Below are positions 7,825 through 16,546 of a DNA stretch of 64,000 bases, piece after piece (position 1 is the first letter of the stretch; every line of letters starts with the position of its first letter). The notes under the pieces were generated by a model. The model ran no database searches and had not been told where the DNA came from. It worked only from the letters and a program-made list of their open reading frames with translations. Location: assembly GCF_963666145.1 (NCBI RefSeq), contig NZ_OY762614.1, forward strand, positions 4,020,501 through 4,084,500, written 5' to 3'. Origin of the DNA: an uncultured Desulfobacter sp. (GTDB taxonomy: Bacteria; Desulfobacterota; Desulfobacteria; Desulfobacterales; Desulfobacteraceae). Made by a program: the position numbers and the translations under genes.

Positions 7825-10782
7825 ATGCCGAGACGATCGTTCAGTATCCGCACCAAGCTCATCGCTATTTTCGTATTGATAAAAGTCCTTCCCCTGGTGG
7901 CGTTGGCCTGGTTCTCCTGGCGTGTTATTTCTGATCTGGCCGATACATTGAAAACACAGACCGAACAGGTGGCCCAAAATACCAATAAGCTTGTCGGCGG
8001 TATTGCGGATATGGCGACAAATAACTCCATTGAGGCGCTGGATGACCGCTCCAGAGAAGCCATTGAGCGCCTGACCACAGATACGGCCCGGCAGGTGGCC
8101 TGCTTTTTATACGACCGTGATGTGGACGTCCGGCTGGCGGCCCAGATTATACCTGGTAAAAAGGCGTATCAGAATTTTTTATCCGGGCGGACCCGCAAGG
8201 TGGTCATGGATGACGGCAAATGGAAGATGAATGAGGACGGGACAACATGGGTCCCCGAGAATCCTGACCCGTTGCCGTATAAACAAGTGACGGCAAGGAT
8301 CGAAGATAACCGCAATCAGTTTCACTATCGTCCGCCAGAAGCCCCGGGCGTGATCGCGTATCTCCCCCTCTATCTTGAAATGACATATGTGGATTTGTCC
8401 GGCATGGAGCGGTTTAAGGTCTCCAACACCCGCCTTTTGCCTGATACATTGCTGGATGTATCCAAAAAGGAAAATACCTTTTGCAAGGCGGAAACTTATT
8501 TTCAAGACTTGAAAGACCTTAAACCCGGTCAGATTTATGTTTCCGATGTCATCGGGGCCTATGTGAAGGGCTTTTTACCCGGCGGCGCTTACAGCAAAGC
8601 CCGGGCTGCAAAGGAGGGCATCGCCTTTGATCCTGAAAATTCGGGTTATGCCGGACTTGAAAACCCATTGGGTATCCGTTTTAAAGGCTTGGTGCGATGG
8701 GCCACGCCGGTTGTGGTTAACGGCGAAATAACCGGGTTTGTCACCCTGGCCCTGGATCATACCCATATCATGGAATTCACAGATCATGTGATCCCCACCA
8801 ATGACCGGTATTGCATTACGTCCAATGCCGGTACCGGCAATTACGCGTTCATGTGGGACTATAAGGGGCGAAATATTTCCCATCCCAGGGACTATTTTAT
8901 TGTGGGATACGATCCTGAAACCGGACAGCAAACTGTCCCATGGCTGGAAGAATCCCTCTACGCCAAGTGGCTTGCATGCAAGTGTTCCATGGCGGAATTT
9001 GAAACACGCGTCCCCTGGTTTGACGCCCAGTCCCTGGAGAAAAAACCTGCCGAGGAACTGACCCGGCAAGGCTATCTGGGCCTGGATGGGCGGTTTCTTA
9101 ATTTTGCCCCCCAGTGCACCGGCTGGCATACGTTGACCCAGCATGGGGGATCGGGGTCATTTCTGATTTTCTGGAGCAAGTTGTGGAAACTGACCACTGC
9201 GGCGGCCATTCCTTATTACACCGGCCATTATGGGGAACATCCCAGGGGATTTGGGTATGTCACCATTGGTGCCAATGTGGATGAATTTCACAAACCAGCG
9301 GTGCATACGGCAGCCGTCATCAATGCCACCCGAAAAGAGTTTGAAACCAATCTTTCACGTCAAAAAGAGAACAACCTCGCCTATCTTCGCCGCACACTCC
9401 ATGACACCGCCATTAAAATGACTTTTTCCACAGGTATCATGATTGTGCTGGTCATCTTGATTGCCCTGTGGATGGCCGCAACCCTGACCGGAAAAATTAC
9501 CAAAATGATTCGGGGCATCAATCATTTCCAGAAAAGGGATATGGATTTTCGCCTTGAAGAGACATCCAATGATGAGATCGGCCAGCTGACTTGCTCATTT
9601 AATGATATGGCCGACAGCATACAGCAATACCTGACGGTCATGGAGGAAGCGCAAAAAAATACCGAACTTGCCAACAGTCGTTTGAAAAAGGAGGTTACCG
9701 AGCGAAAGGCGGCCCAGGTTGAATTGTCTTTGCACAGGGATCAGCTTGAGCATATGGTTAAAAGAAGAACCGCCCAGCTTGAGGCCCAGATCCTTGAACG
9801 TGAACGGGCCGAAGAAGAGTTGATGCAGGCTGAGAAGATGGCGGCGTTGGGCCAGCTTATTGCCGGCATTGCCCATGAGATCAATACGCCCATGGGTGCC
9901 ATTAAGTCTTCGGGTAGCAATATTTTGGATTTTCTTGCAAAACTGCAGAACGATATTCCGGATCTGATCAAAAAACTGGACGATAAGCATCTGCCGCTTT
10001 TTTTCAACTTGTTGGATCGGTTTCCCCAAAAGACGGCGCTGAGAACCAGTCGGGAGGAACGTAAAATAATCCGGGCGCTTAATGATGCTTTGAGCGAAGC
10101 TGGCATTGACGGTTCCCGTCAGGTGGCCTTTTTTCTGGTTCAGATGAATGTGTATGACCGCTGGGAGATGTTCAAACCGCTGTTAATTCACCCGGAATCC
10201 GAATTTATCCTTGAGACCGCTTACAGCCTTCATTCCATTACCAGTAACACTGAAAATATTAACCAGGCGGTGGACCGGGTCAGCAAAATTATCTATGCCT
10301 TGAAATCGTATATTCGTCAAAGTGACAGCGATGAAAAGACCGAGACGGATATTATTGAAAGCATTGAAACCGTCCTGACCATTTATCACAATCAGATTAA
10401 ACAAAATACACAACTTATCCGGGAGTATGATACGGTGGATTCCATACTCGGGTATCCCGATGAGCTCAGTCAGGTCTGGACAAATTTGATATACAACGCC
10501 CTGCAGGCCATGGACTATAAAGGTATCTTAACCATCCAGGTAAAAAATCTGGATGACCATGTGCAAATTTGTATTACCGATACTGGCTGCGGCATTCCAC
10601 ACGAGAATAGACATAAGATTTTTCAACCCTTTTTTACCACCAAAAAGAGGGGAGAAGGCAGCGGATTAGGTCTTGACATTGTTACCAAAATTATCAAGAA
10701 ACATGATGGTACAATAGAATTCGACTCCGAAGTTGGAAAAGGAACGACCTTTACCATTTTACTTCCACGAAACAAGGATTAA
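7825..10782 (+). CDS. Membrane sensor histidine kinase with large extracytoplasmic domain
   Basis: 985 residues from ATG 7825 (TAGGAG 4 bp upstream; the frame is open further back but without a start signal). A membrane segment near residues 9-29 is followed by about 500 residues likely outside the inner membrane, a Cache-like or other sensor I cannot name. A second membrane segment is at about 532-556. Then come a HAMP region with NDEIGQLTCSFNDMADSI, a coiled coil, and an H-box MAALGQLIAGIAHEINTPMG with phospho-acceptor His684. About 170 unusual residues separate this from the catalytic domain (N-box NLIYNALQAM, G1 DTGCGIP, G2 GEGSGLGL). It partners the regulator that starts 2 bp later. The ligand is unknown. 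Confidence 0.88.
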   Translation: MPRRSFSIRTKLIAIFVLIKVLPLVALAWFSWRVISDLADTLKTQTEQVAQNTNKLVGGIADMATNNSIEALDDRSREAIERLTTDTARQVACFLYDRDVDVRLAAQIIPGKKAYQNFLSGRTRKVVMDDGKWKMNEDGTTWVPENPDPLPYKQVTARIEDNRNQFHYRPPEAPGVIAYLPLYLEMTYVDLSGMERFKVSNTRLLPDTLLDVSKKENTFCKAETYFQDLKDLKPGQIYVSDVIGAYVKGFLPGGAYSKARAAKEGIAFDPENSGYAGLENPLGIRFKGLVRWATPVVVNGEITGFVTLALDHTHIMEFTDHVIPTNDRYCITSNAGTGNYAFMWDYKGRNISHPRDYFIVGYDPETGQQTVPWLEESLYAKWLACKCSMAEFETRVPWFDAQSLEKKPAEELTRQGYLGLDGRFLNFAPQCTGWHTLTQHGGSGSFLIFWSKLWKLTTAAAIPYYTGHYGEHPRGFGYVTIGANVDEFHKPAVHTAAVINATRKEFETNLSRQKENNLAYLRRTLHDTAIKMTFSTGIMIVLVILIALWMAATLTGKITKMIRGINHFQKRDMDFRLEETSNDEIGQLTCSFNDMADSIQQYLTVMEEAQKNTELANSRLKKEVTERKAAQVELSLHRDQLEHMVKRRTAQLEAQILERERAEEELMQAEKMAALGQLIAGIAHEINTPMGAIKSSGSNILDFLAKLQNDIPDLIKKLDDKHLPLFFNLLDRFPQKTALRTSREERKIIRALNDALSEAGIDGSRQVAFFLVQMNVYDRWEMFKPLLIHPESEFILETAYSLHSITSNTENINQAVDRVSKIIYALKSYIRQSDSDEKTETDIIESIETVLTIYHNQIKQNTQLIREYDTVDSILGYPDELSQVWTNLIYNALQAMDYKGILTIQVKNLDDHVQICITDTGCGIPHENRHKIFQPFFTTKKRGEGSGLGLDIVTKIIKKHDGTIEFDSEVGKGTTFTILLPRNKD

Positions 10783-10784
10783 CC

Positions 10785-12230
10785 ATGGCGGATACGAAAA
10801 CCGGCCTGTTTTTGTGTGTTGATGACGAGCAGATCGTCCTGCACTCATTAAGGGATCAGCTATATAAGCACTATGGTAAAAATTATTTAATCGAAATTGC
10901 CGAAAGTGCTGAAGAGGGCCTGGAAATTCTAGATGAACTCTATTTGGACGGCTATGCACCTGTTATTGTTATTTCCGACTGGCTGATGCCGGGAATGAAT
11001 GGCGATGAGTTTTTTATCCAGGTTCACCGCAAGTTTCCCGATGTTATTAAAGTGATGCTATCCGGGCAGGTTGATCCCGCTGCGATACAGCGCGCCCGGG
11101 ATGAAGCGGATATGTTTAATATGATCAACAAACCATGGGATGCAAAGGATTTGATTCATCATATTGATCAGGCAATTGCACAGTTCAAGGGTGCAGAGCC
11201 GGCAGATGATATGAATGAAGATCCGGCGTTAGAGATCGGCATTTTATGTGTGGATGATGAACCCATTGTCACAGAAAGCCTTCGGTCTTTATTTTACAAA
11301 TCTTTAAAAGATGTTGCGGTGGTGGAAGTTGCCCACAGTGCCGACGAGGCCATGGAAGTCATTGACGGATTCCCCGATGAGGGCATTGAACTTCAGGTGG
11401 TGATTTCCGATTATATTATGCCCGGTATCAAGGGTGATGAACTGCTGATCAACATCCATAACAAACTGCCCAAAGTCAAAAAAATCATGCTCACCGGTCA
11501 AAGTGATATTGACGGTATCCGGCAAGCCATCAATCAGGCCGAGCTTTATCGTTTCCTTGAGAAACCATGGAGCAATGAGGACATGATTTTAACAATTAAA
11601 AGTGCCCTGACCGCCTATGATCAGGAAACCCGCCTTGAAAATAAAAACCGTGAGCTAATACAGCTTAACCAGGCGCTTGAGGCAAAGGTCCAGGAAAGAA
11701 CCCGTGAGCTGGAACAAAAAAATCGGGAACTGGAGCGGCTGGCCACCTTTGATCAGCTCACAGGTCTGGTCAACCGGGCGAAACTCGATGAAGTGCTCAG
11801 GACTGAATTAATTCGGTCAAATCGATATGGCAATTCCCTTGGCTTGATTCTGTTGGATATAGATTATTTTAAGGCGGTCAATGATACCCATGGCCATCAG
11901 GTGGGGGATAAAGTCCTTCGATTATTTGCCGAGCAACTTAGGCATGGGGTCCGTGATGCGGACGTTCCCGGGCGTTGGGGGGGAGAGGAGTTTTTAATCA
12001 TATGTCCGGAGTCGGATCTGCATGGGGTGGTGACACTTGCCCAGTCCTTGCGCGAACGTGTCCAGAAGCATGAAGTTGAAGGGGTGGGTAAAAAGACCGC
12101 AAGCTTCGGGGTAACGGTATTTGAAAAAAAGGATACGATAACAGCCATTATCGGCAGAGCGGACAAGGCGTTGTACAAGGCTAAAGAGAATGGACGAAAC
12201 CGGGTGGAATGCTTGATGCCGGGTACGTGA
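10785..12230 (+). CDS. Response regulator with two receiver domains and a diguanylate cyclase
   Basis: 481 residues, PleD-like order: REC1 (about 5-125, VISDWLMPGM), REC2 (about 148-275, VISDYIMPGI), a coiled coil of QERTRELEQKNREL type, then GGDEF (about 322-480). The active loop is RWGGEEF near residue 396. The inhibitory I-site RDAD sits five residues before it, so feedback by cyclic di-GMP is expected. Both receiver aspartates and both late lysines (KPW) are present. It is transcribed with the kinase (2-bp gap), and its end nearly meets the convergent permease gene. The output, c-di-GMP, could control the pili or polysaccharide encoded elsewhere in the window, but nothing in the sequence ties them. 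Confidence 0.92.
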   Translation: MADTKTGLFLCVDDEQIVLHSLRDQLYKHYGKNYLIEIAESAEEGLEILDELYLDGYAPVIVISDWLMPGMNGDEFFIQVHRKFPDVIKVMLSGQVDPAAIQRARDEADMFNMINKPWDAKDLIHHIDQAIAQFKGAEPADDMNEDPALEIGILCVDDEPIVTESLRSLFYKSLKDVAVVEVAHSADEAMEVIDGFPDEGIELQVVISDYIMPGIKGDELLINIHNKLPKVKKIMLTGQSDIDGIRQAINQAELYRFLEKPWSNEDMILTIKSALTAYDQETRLENKNRELIQLNQALEAKVQERTRELEQKNRELERLATFDQLTGLVNRAKLDEVLRTELIRSNRYGNSLGLILLDIDYFKAVNDTHGHQVGDKVLRLFAEQLRHGVRDADVPGRWGGEEFLIICPESDLHGVVTLAQSLRERVQKHEVEGVGKKTASFGVTVFEKKDTITAIIGRADKALYKAKENGRNRVECLMPGT

Positions 12231-12238
12231 TCAATCGT

Positions 12239-13471
12239 TTATACCCGGCTCATGGCTTCGACCGGGGTGATTCTTGCCGCCTTGATTGCCGGATACAGAC
12301 AGACAAGGATACCTAACCCCATAATGACGGCATTCACGTAACAGACATCTTTGACCGTAAAAAATGGAAACACCATCCGCCCTATGCCCCAGAATTCCGA
12401 TCCCTGGGCCATAAACCCCATATCAATGCCGTCGGAAAAAAAACAGACGGTCAAAAGCCCCAGAATATTACCGGTGACCAGTCCGGTTATCAGCAGAATA
12501 AGGCATTCCAGCAACACGTTGAGGATGATCCTTGCAGGTTTCAGCCCCAGGGCTTTGAGCAGCCCGAATTCCCGGGTTCTTTCCAGAACCGCCATGAGCA
12601 TGGTGTTGACCAGTCCAAAGGCCATGGCAATGAAAATCACGAGATACCAAAGCAGCATAAACCGGTCAAACATCCCCAGATATCCTTTGAGCAGCGGCAG
12701 CAGGTCCTTCCACGTCAACAGGCAAAGATCCCGGGACAGATTTTGACGCACAGCACCAACCACCCGGTTCAGATTTTGGGAATCCATGCCGGTGTTGTCG
12801 GGCAGGCGTATACAGGCCAAAGAGACCCCGTCTTTTATTCCCAGAAGCATTTGGGCTGCGTTAAGGGTGATGAAAACAAATTGCTTTTCCGTGGACTGTA
12901 TTTCGGCTTCAAAGGTGCCCCTGATTTTAAAGGCTCTGGATGCGGTTTCCCGATTTGCTCCCTGGGTCATGAGCACCAGTTTGCGGCCGATTTTTGTCTC
13001 AAAGTCGTTTAAGAGGGCTTCTCCCACCACGATGCCATGGTCATCGCCGGTTGTCAGCAGGTTTCCTTTGGGCGTCACATCCCCGTAAAATGAGAGGTTT
13101 GGTTCCTTTTCAGGGTCAATGCCCAATATGGTGATGCCCTGGGTGTTACCGGCATTGGCAGCTACACCATCCACCTGGATTCGAAACGCCCAGACAGCGC
13201 CTTTGGGCAGGTTTTGATCAAGCAACTTTGCCACAGGGGCAGGGTGGATGATCCGGTTCTCCACCGAAGGATCTTCCCGGAACAAGGCATTTTGGATCTG
13301 GATATCGCCGGTCAGGGTACTTAATGCGTTGGCCAGGGTTGATACCATCATGCCCCGGGACAGGGCGCTGAAGGCCAGCATGGTCCATGCCCCGATGACC
13401 ACGGCAACCAGGATAATACCGGTTCTTTTGGGATTGCGCCAGACGTTTCGCCAGGCCATGATAATCTGCAT
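12239..13471 (-). CDS. FtsX-type ABC permease, first of a pair
   Basis: 410 residues. Layout is that of LolC/E or MacB permeases: a first helix after MAWRNVWRNPKRTGIILVAVVIGAW, a large periplasmic core (about 45-265), then three C-terminal helices containing MLMAVLERTREFGLLKALGLKP, the coupling segment, and the closing KAARITPVEAM. It lies 9 bp downstream of a second permease of equal length, so the pair probably forms a heterodimer. The matching ATPase lies beyond the kinase/regulator pair on the same strand. It ends 8 bp from the convergent regulator gene. Confidence 0.87.
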   Translation of the reverse strand: MQIIMAWRNVWRNPKRTGIILVAVVIGAWTMLAFSALSRGMMVSTLANALSTLTGDIQIQNALFREDPSVENRIIHPAPVAKLLDQNLPKGAVWAFRIQVDGVAANAGNTQGITILGIDPEKEPNLSFYGDVTPKGNLLTTGDDHGIVVGEALLNDFETKIGRKLVLMTQGANRETASRAFKIRGTFEAEIQSTEKQFVFITLNAAQMLLGIKDGVSLACIRLPDNTGMDSQNLNRVVGAVRQNLSRDLCLLTWKDLLPLLKGYLGMFDRFMLLWYLVIFIAMAFGLVNTMLMAVLERTREFGLLKALGLKPARIILNVLLECLILLITGLVTGNILGLLTVCFFSDGIDMGFMAQGSEFWGIGRMVFPFFTVKDVCYVNAVIMGLGILVCLYPAIKAARITPVEAMSRV

Positions 13472-13480
13472 GATCTCTCC

Positions 13481-14713
13481 TTATACGGTCCGCATGGCTT
13501 CAACGGGGTTTATTCCATGCACTTTTAAGGCCGGGTACAAGGCGGTTAAAATGGTGATGAGAAATACGGCTGCCGGGCCTGCAACTGCTGTGATCAGGTT
13601 CAGTTCGGGTCGGAGCAGGGCGGGAATTCCGTATTGGCGCATCATGCCTTCGGCCTCTCCCATGGGGATGCCGGTGTGTTCCAGCCAGAGGGTGAGCGTA
13701 CATCCGGCAAGGATGCCGATCGTGATGCCGCATAATGTTAAAAATCCAGATTCAAGGATCAGCACCCGTGACAGCCGCCAGGGCCCCGCGCCAATGGCCA
13801 TGAGCGTTCCGAATTCTCTGGTCCGCTCAAACACAGCCATGACAAAGGTGTTCATAATACTGAAGGCCACCATCACAAGCAAAATGGCGTAGAAGATAAG
13901 GCCGCCTCCAAGGTCCATCTGGATGGACTGGATCAGTCCGGGGGTAAGCTCATCCCAGGACATACACACAAGACCGGGCTGTGTGCTTAGGTTGGACAGG
14001 TGCTCGGATATGGCTGATTTTACCTGTCCCACATGCCACAGACTGTCACAGGTGATGACCATTTCATGCACGGCACCTGCCATGGCAAAGGTCTCCTGGA
14101 AATGTGACAGAGGAATCTGGATGGCGGATCGGTCGTATTGATCCATACCCGATGAGAATATACCTGCCACCCTGAGTACTGTGGCGGCAATGGAACCGTC
14201 CATGGCGGATCCCAGGACCACCAGTTCATCGCCAATGTCGATTTTAAGATTTTTTGCCAGAAGCGCTCCCACCACGGCTGCATTGGTATCTGTTGGGTTA
14301 AGATAACGTCCTTTACGGATGGTCCGGGGGACGCTGGAGATTTTAATTTCCTTTTCTGGGTCAATACCGGTGATGAACCCGCCGCTGGTTCTCTGGCTGG
14401 AAGAGAGCAGGGCAAAGGCGTTGCACCTAAATGATAGGGCTGTGATATGGGGCGTTTGAGCCAGAATTCGGGCAAGATCTGAGGGCGCATTGATCACCTG
14501 CCTGATCTTGTGGTCAGTATTATAACCTTTTTTGAGTATCTGGATATGGCCGGTGCGGGTCTTCACCGATGTATCGATCATGACTTCATAGGTGCCGATC
14601 TGAAGTGACAGCATGAATATCAGCAGCACGCAGGCAAAGGCAATGGCTGAAATGGTCAGGATGGTGCGCCTGGGGTTGCGTCGGATATTGCGCCAGGCCA
14701 TGAGCATATCCAT
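13481..14713 (-). CDS. FtsX-type ABC permease, second of a pair
   Basis: 410 residues, a paralogue of its downstream neighbour: MLMAWRNIRRNPRRTILTISAIAFACVLLIF helix, periplasmic core including TGIDPEKEIKISSVP, and the coupling motif FVMAVFERTREFGTLMAIGAGP, ending ALKVHGINPVEAMRTV. The two genes probably arose by tandem duplication. It follows the LolA-like gene by 8 bp. The set LolA-like, FtsX, FtsX, ATPase, barrel recalls lipoprotein or lipid transport to the outer membrane; the real cargo is not shown by sequence. Confidence 0.87.
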   Translation of the reverse strand: MDMLMAWRNIRRNPRRTILTISAIAFACVLLIFMLSLQIGTYEVMIDTSVKTRTGHIQILKKGYNTDHKIRQVINAPSDLARILAQTPHITALSFRCNAFALLSSSQRTSGGFITGIDPEKEIKISSVPRTIRKGRYLNPTDTNAAVVGALLAKNLKIDIGDELVVLGSAMDGSIAATVLRVAGIFSSGMDQYDRSAIQIPLSHFQETFAMAGAVHEMVITCDSLWHVGQVKSAISEHLSNLSTQPGLVCMSWDELTPGLIQSIQMDLGGGLIFYAILLVMVAFSIMNTFVMAVFERTREFGTLMAIGAGPWRLSRVLILESGFLTLCGITIGILAGCTLTLWLEHTGIPMGEAEGMMRQYGIPALLRPELNLITAVAGPAAVFLITILTALYPALKVHGINPVEAMRTV

Positions 14714-14721
14714 GGTTCAAT

Positions 14722-15483
14722 CTACCTTAATGGTTTTTTTAATGCATTCAGGGTAAACCAGTTATCGGGTAACGGCACGTCAAATTTAAGACTTTCATAT
14801 TCAAGCAGGGTGTAATCTTCCATTGAGTCCGCGTCCATGGCGCGCATGACCCATCGGGTGGGGAAAAGTTTTTCGCCCATTTTTTTTATTGCAGAGGTGG
14901 TCAGAATTTTTACGGCTTCCATCTCCTCGTCATAAAAGCCTTGTTCCAGGATAATGCCGTCTTCTCGGATTTTAAGCTTTTGCATGCCCCATACCACCGG
15001 TGCATCGGGTTTTGGCATGGATTTAATTTGATAGATTGTGATGCCGTTTTCTTGGGTGGTGGTTTCAATTTCATGGGTGTAATCATTTAGAATGCTGTCA
15101 GCCTTGGACAGATCGTTGTTGGAGAAGTCCGATCCCATCCAGGACTGGGACATCATGGAGGGCGGAATTTTGATCACCCGGTTGATTTTTGGATTGTATG
15201 TCCACATGTCCCGGCCGATTTTCAAGGTGCCGTTTCCCTTGTCTTTTTTGGGTGCCGTGATCTGGAAAATGGAGTCGTCCCGTCCCCTTGTCCAGGCCTT
15301 GATGACCGAAATTCTCTCCCAGGTCTCACGGTGTACGGTCATTTTTATTTGACAGACAGAGGTTTGCCCCCGCATGTAATCCCAGGCCTTGGCAATAACG
15401 TCTGATGCCGACAGGTTATTCGCAAGCGCTGTGGATGAGAAAAGCACAAGGAGCATACCTGTAATGCAACCTGTTTTTTTCAT
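14722..15483 (-). CDS. LolA-like outer-membrane lipoprotein-sorting protein
   Basis: 253 residues from ATG 15483. An upstream in-frame ATG at 15492 lies within the AAAGGATGG Shine-Dalgarno itself, so 15483 is the better start. Signal peptide MKKTGCITGMLLVLFSSTALA-NN. The mature part has the COG2834-type fold signals: WTRGRDDSIFQITAPKKDKGNGTLKIGRDMWTYNPK, RVIKIPPSMMSQSWMGSDFSNNDL. This group is usually encoded with FtsX permeases, as here, and is thought to carry lipid or lipoprotein in the periplasm. It is the first gene of the permease operon; the nearest upstream feature is a palindromic repeat. Confidence 0.85.
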   Translation of the reverse strand: MKKTGCITGMLLVLFSSTALANNLSASDVIAKAWDYMRGQTSVCQIKMTVHRETWERISVIKAWTRGRDDSIFQITAPKKDKGNGTLKIGRDMWTYNPKINRVIKIPPSMMSQSWMGSDFSNNDLSKADSILNDYTHEIETTTQENGITIYQIKSMPKPDAPVVWGMQKLKIREDGIILEQGFYDEEMEAVKILTTSAIKKMGEKLFPTRWVMRAMDADSMEDYTLLEYESLKFDVPLPDNWFTLNALKKPLR

Positions 15484-15683
15484 ATCAACCATCCTTTAAT
15501 TTCATCAGTAATGGTATTGGTGTTCAGAATGTCGTCGATCAGGTCTATGATTAGACCGTTGGGTCTGTAATTCTTGGCTACACGCCATGGCCGGGGCGGC
15601 CCGGAATTCGATCTAAAATAGGATAGGAGGCGGCGTTCTGTCAAGATACGTCTAAAAACGTTCAATGAAAAAGAAGGGGCTTG

Positions 15684-15788
15684 ATTTGATCATAAGTTGG
15701 GCCATGTTTTGTAGGGGCAATCCCCCTGTGGTTGCCTTCGTTAGGGCAGGCACAGGGGCCTGCCCCTACAATAGCCGACGTTAGAACC
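15684..15788 (-). repeat. Dispersed palindromic repeat, copy C
   Basis: Reverse complement reads CTAACGTCGGCTATTGTAGG..., then a CCTGTGCCTGCCC arm, CTAACGAAG loop, GGCAACCACAGG arm, and the tail ACATGGCCCAACTTATGATC. It matches copy B nearly base for base over about 105 bp. Arms GTAGGGGCA and TGCCCCTAC close the hairpin. With copy A, in opposite orientation, it brackets the block from the kinase to the LolA-like gene. No coding content is seen from 15484 to 15683 or 15789 to 15986. Confidence 0.85.
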
Positions 15789-15986
15789 AGCAATATCTTG
15801 TAGTTTAAAATGCATTTTTTGTAACTCATCTCACTGCGTCAAGGAACTTATTTTAGTGTGAATAATTATAAAATCAAGATGTTATCATGTTGGTATGACA
15901 TTTGAGTCGTTTAGAGTATGGATGCGATGCCGCAAAGAATTGATTTGTTGCTGTTGGCGTTAATTACGTATTGTGAGGAGAAAATA

Positions 15987-16319
15987 ATGAAAAAATCAAA
16001 ATTAATTTGCTTTATCGTGATAATTCTCGCTTGTTTAATTTTTCCGGGCATTGGTTCTGCCCACCCACCGTCGCCGCATGAACGATTTAGACAGGGGCCG
16101 CCACCACCGCCACCGCGACCAGATGGACGATTCCGGCATGCGCCACCACCACCACATAGGCATTTTAGGCCCGATCCCCCGCCGCAAAGACAATTCCGGC
16201 ATGATCCGCCACCACATGATCCGCCGCCACGAGAACGGTTGTTAATACCGGTACCCATACCAATTCCCATACCTCTGCCGCCGTTGCCACATGGCCTGTT
16301 TTGGAACCACGCGCGTTAA
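15987..16319 (+). CDS. Small secreted Pro/His/Arg-rich repeat protein, unknown
   Basis: 110 residues from ATG 15987, which has a GAGGAG ribosome site 6-7 bp upstream. Signal peptide MKKSKLICFIVIILACLIFPGIGSA. The mature protein is almost entirely low-complexity: four imperfect repeats of the form [RHQ]FR[QHP][GAD]PPP separated by His/Arg/Pro residues, then a VPIPIPIPLPPLP tail. It is very basic with about ten histidines, which could bind metal or polyanions, but this is a guess. It stands alone between a palindromic repeat and a long terminator. I do not recognise a named family. Confidence 0.7.
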   Translation: MKKSKLICFIVIILACLIFPGIGSAHPPSPHERFRQGPPPPPPRPDGRFRHAPPPPHRHFRPDPPPQRQFRHDPPPHDPPPRERLLIPVPIPIPIPLPPLPHGLFWNHAR

Positions 16320-16445
16320 GTCGCTTGGAAAAATATAAATTCTAACGATTTAGAGCGAAAGCCTAAGGTCCTCAAATGGAATAAGGCCCTCAAATGAAAT
16401 AAAGCGGACGAAATTGTGCGGGGCTTGGGCACAATCTACAAAACG

Positions 16446-16486
16446 CATCAAAGGCCCAATAGTTTTAAACTATTGGGCCTTTGATG
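16446..16486 (-). terminator. Long perfect palindrome, probable terminator
   Basis: Two perfectly complementary 20-base arms (CATCAAAGGCCCAATAGTTT and its complement) around one base. Read on the minus strand it is followed by GCGTTTTG, fitting termination of the ahb operon 60 bp upstream. On the plus strand it lies 127 bp after the small secreted protein and lacks a U-run. Just before it, CCTCAAATGRAATAA occurs twice (16370-16400). Confidence 0.7.
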
Positions 16487-16546
16487 TAAAACGGCAAGAT
16501 GTCAAAGCACACGTACGTTGTGTGCGCTAAAAAATTTGCAAGCTTC

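Noticed and set aside
15480..15665. 61-codon minus-strand frame before the LolA-like gene
   Set aside because: It overlaps the ribosome site and start of the LolA-like gene and has no family features.
7561..15788. Simple inversion between repeat copies A and C as cause of the split operon
   Set aside because: Inverting the block would put the permeases on the strand opposite to the ATPase and would not restore one operon; insertion of the kinase pair fits better.
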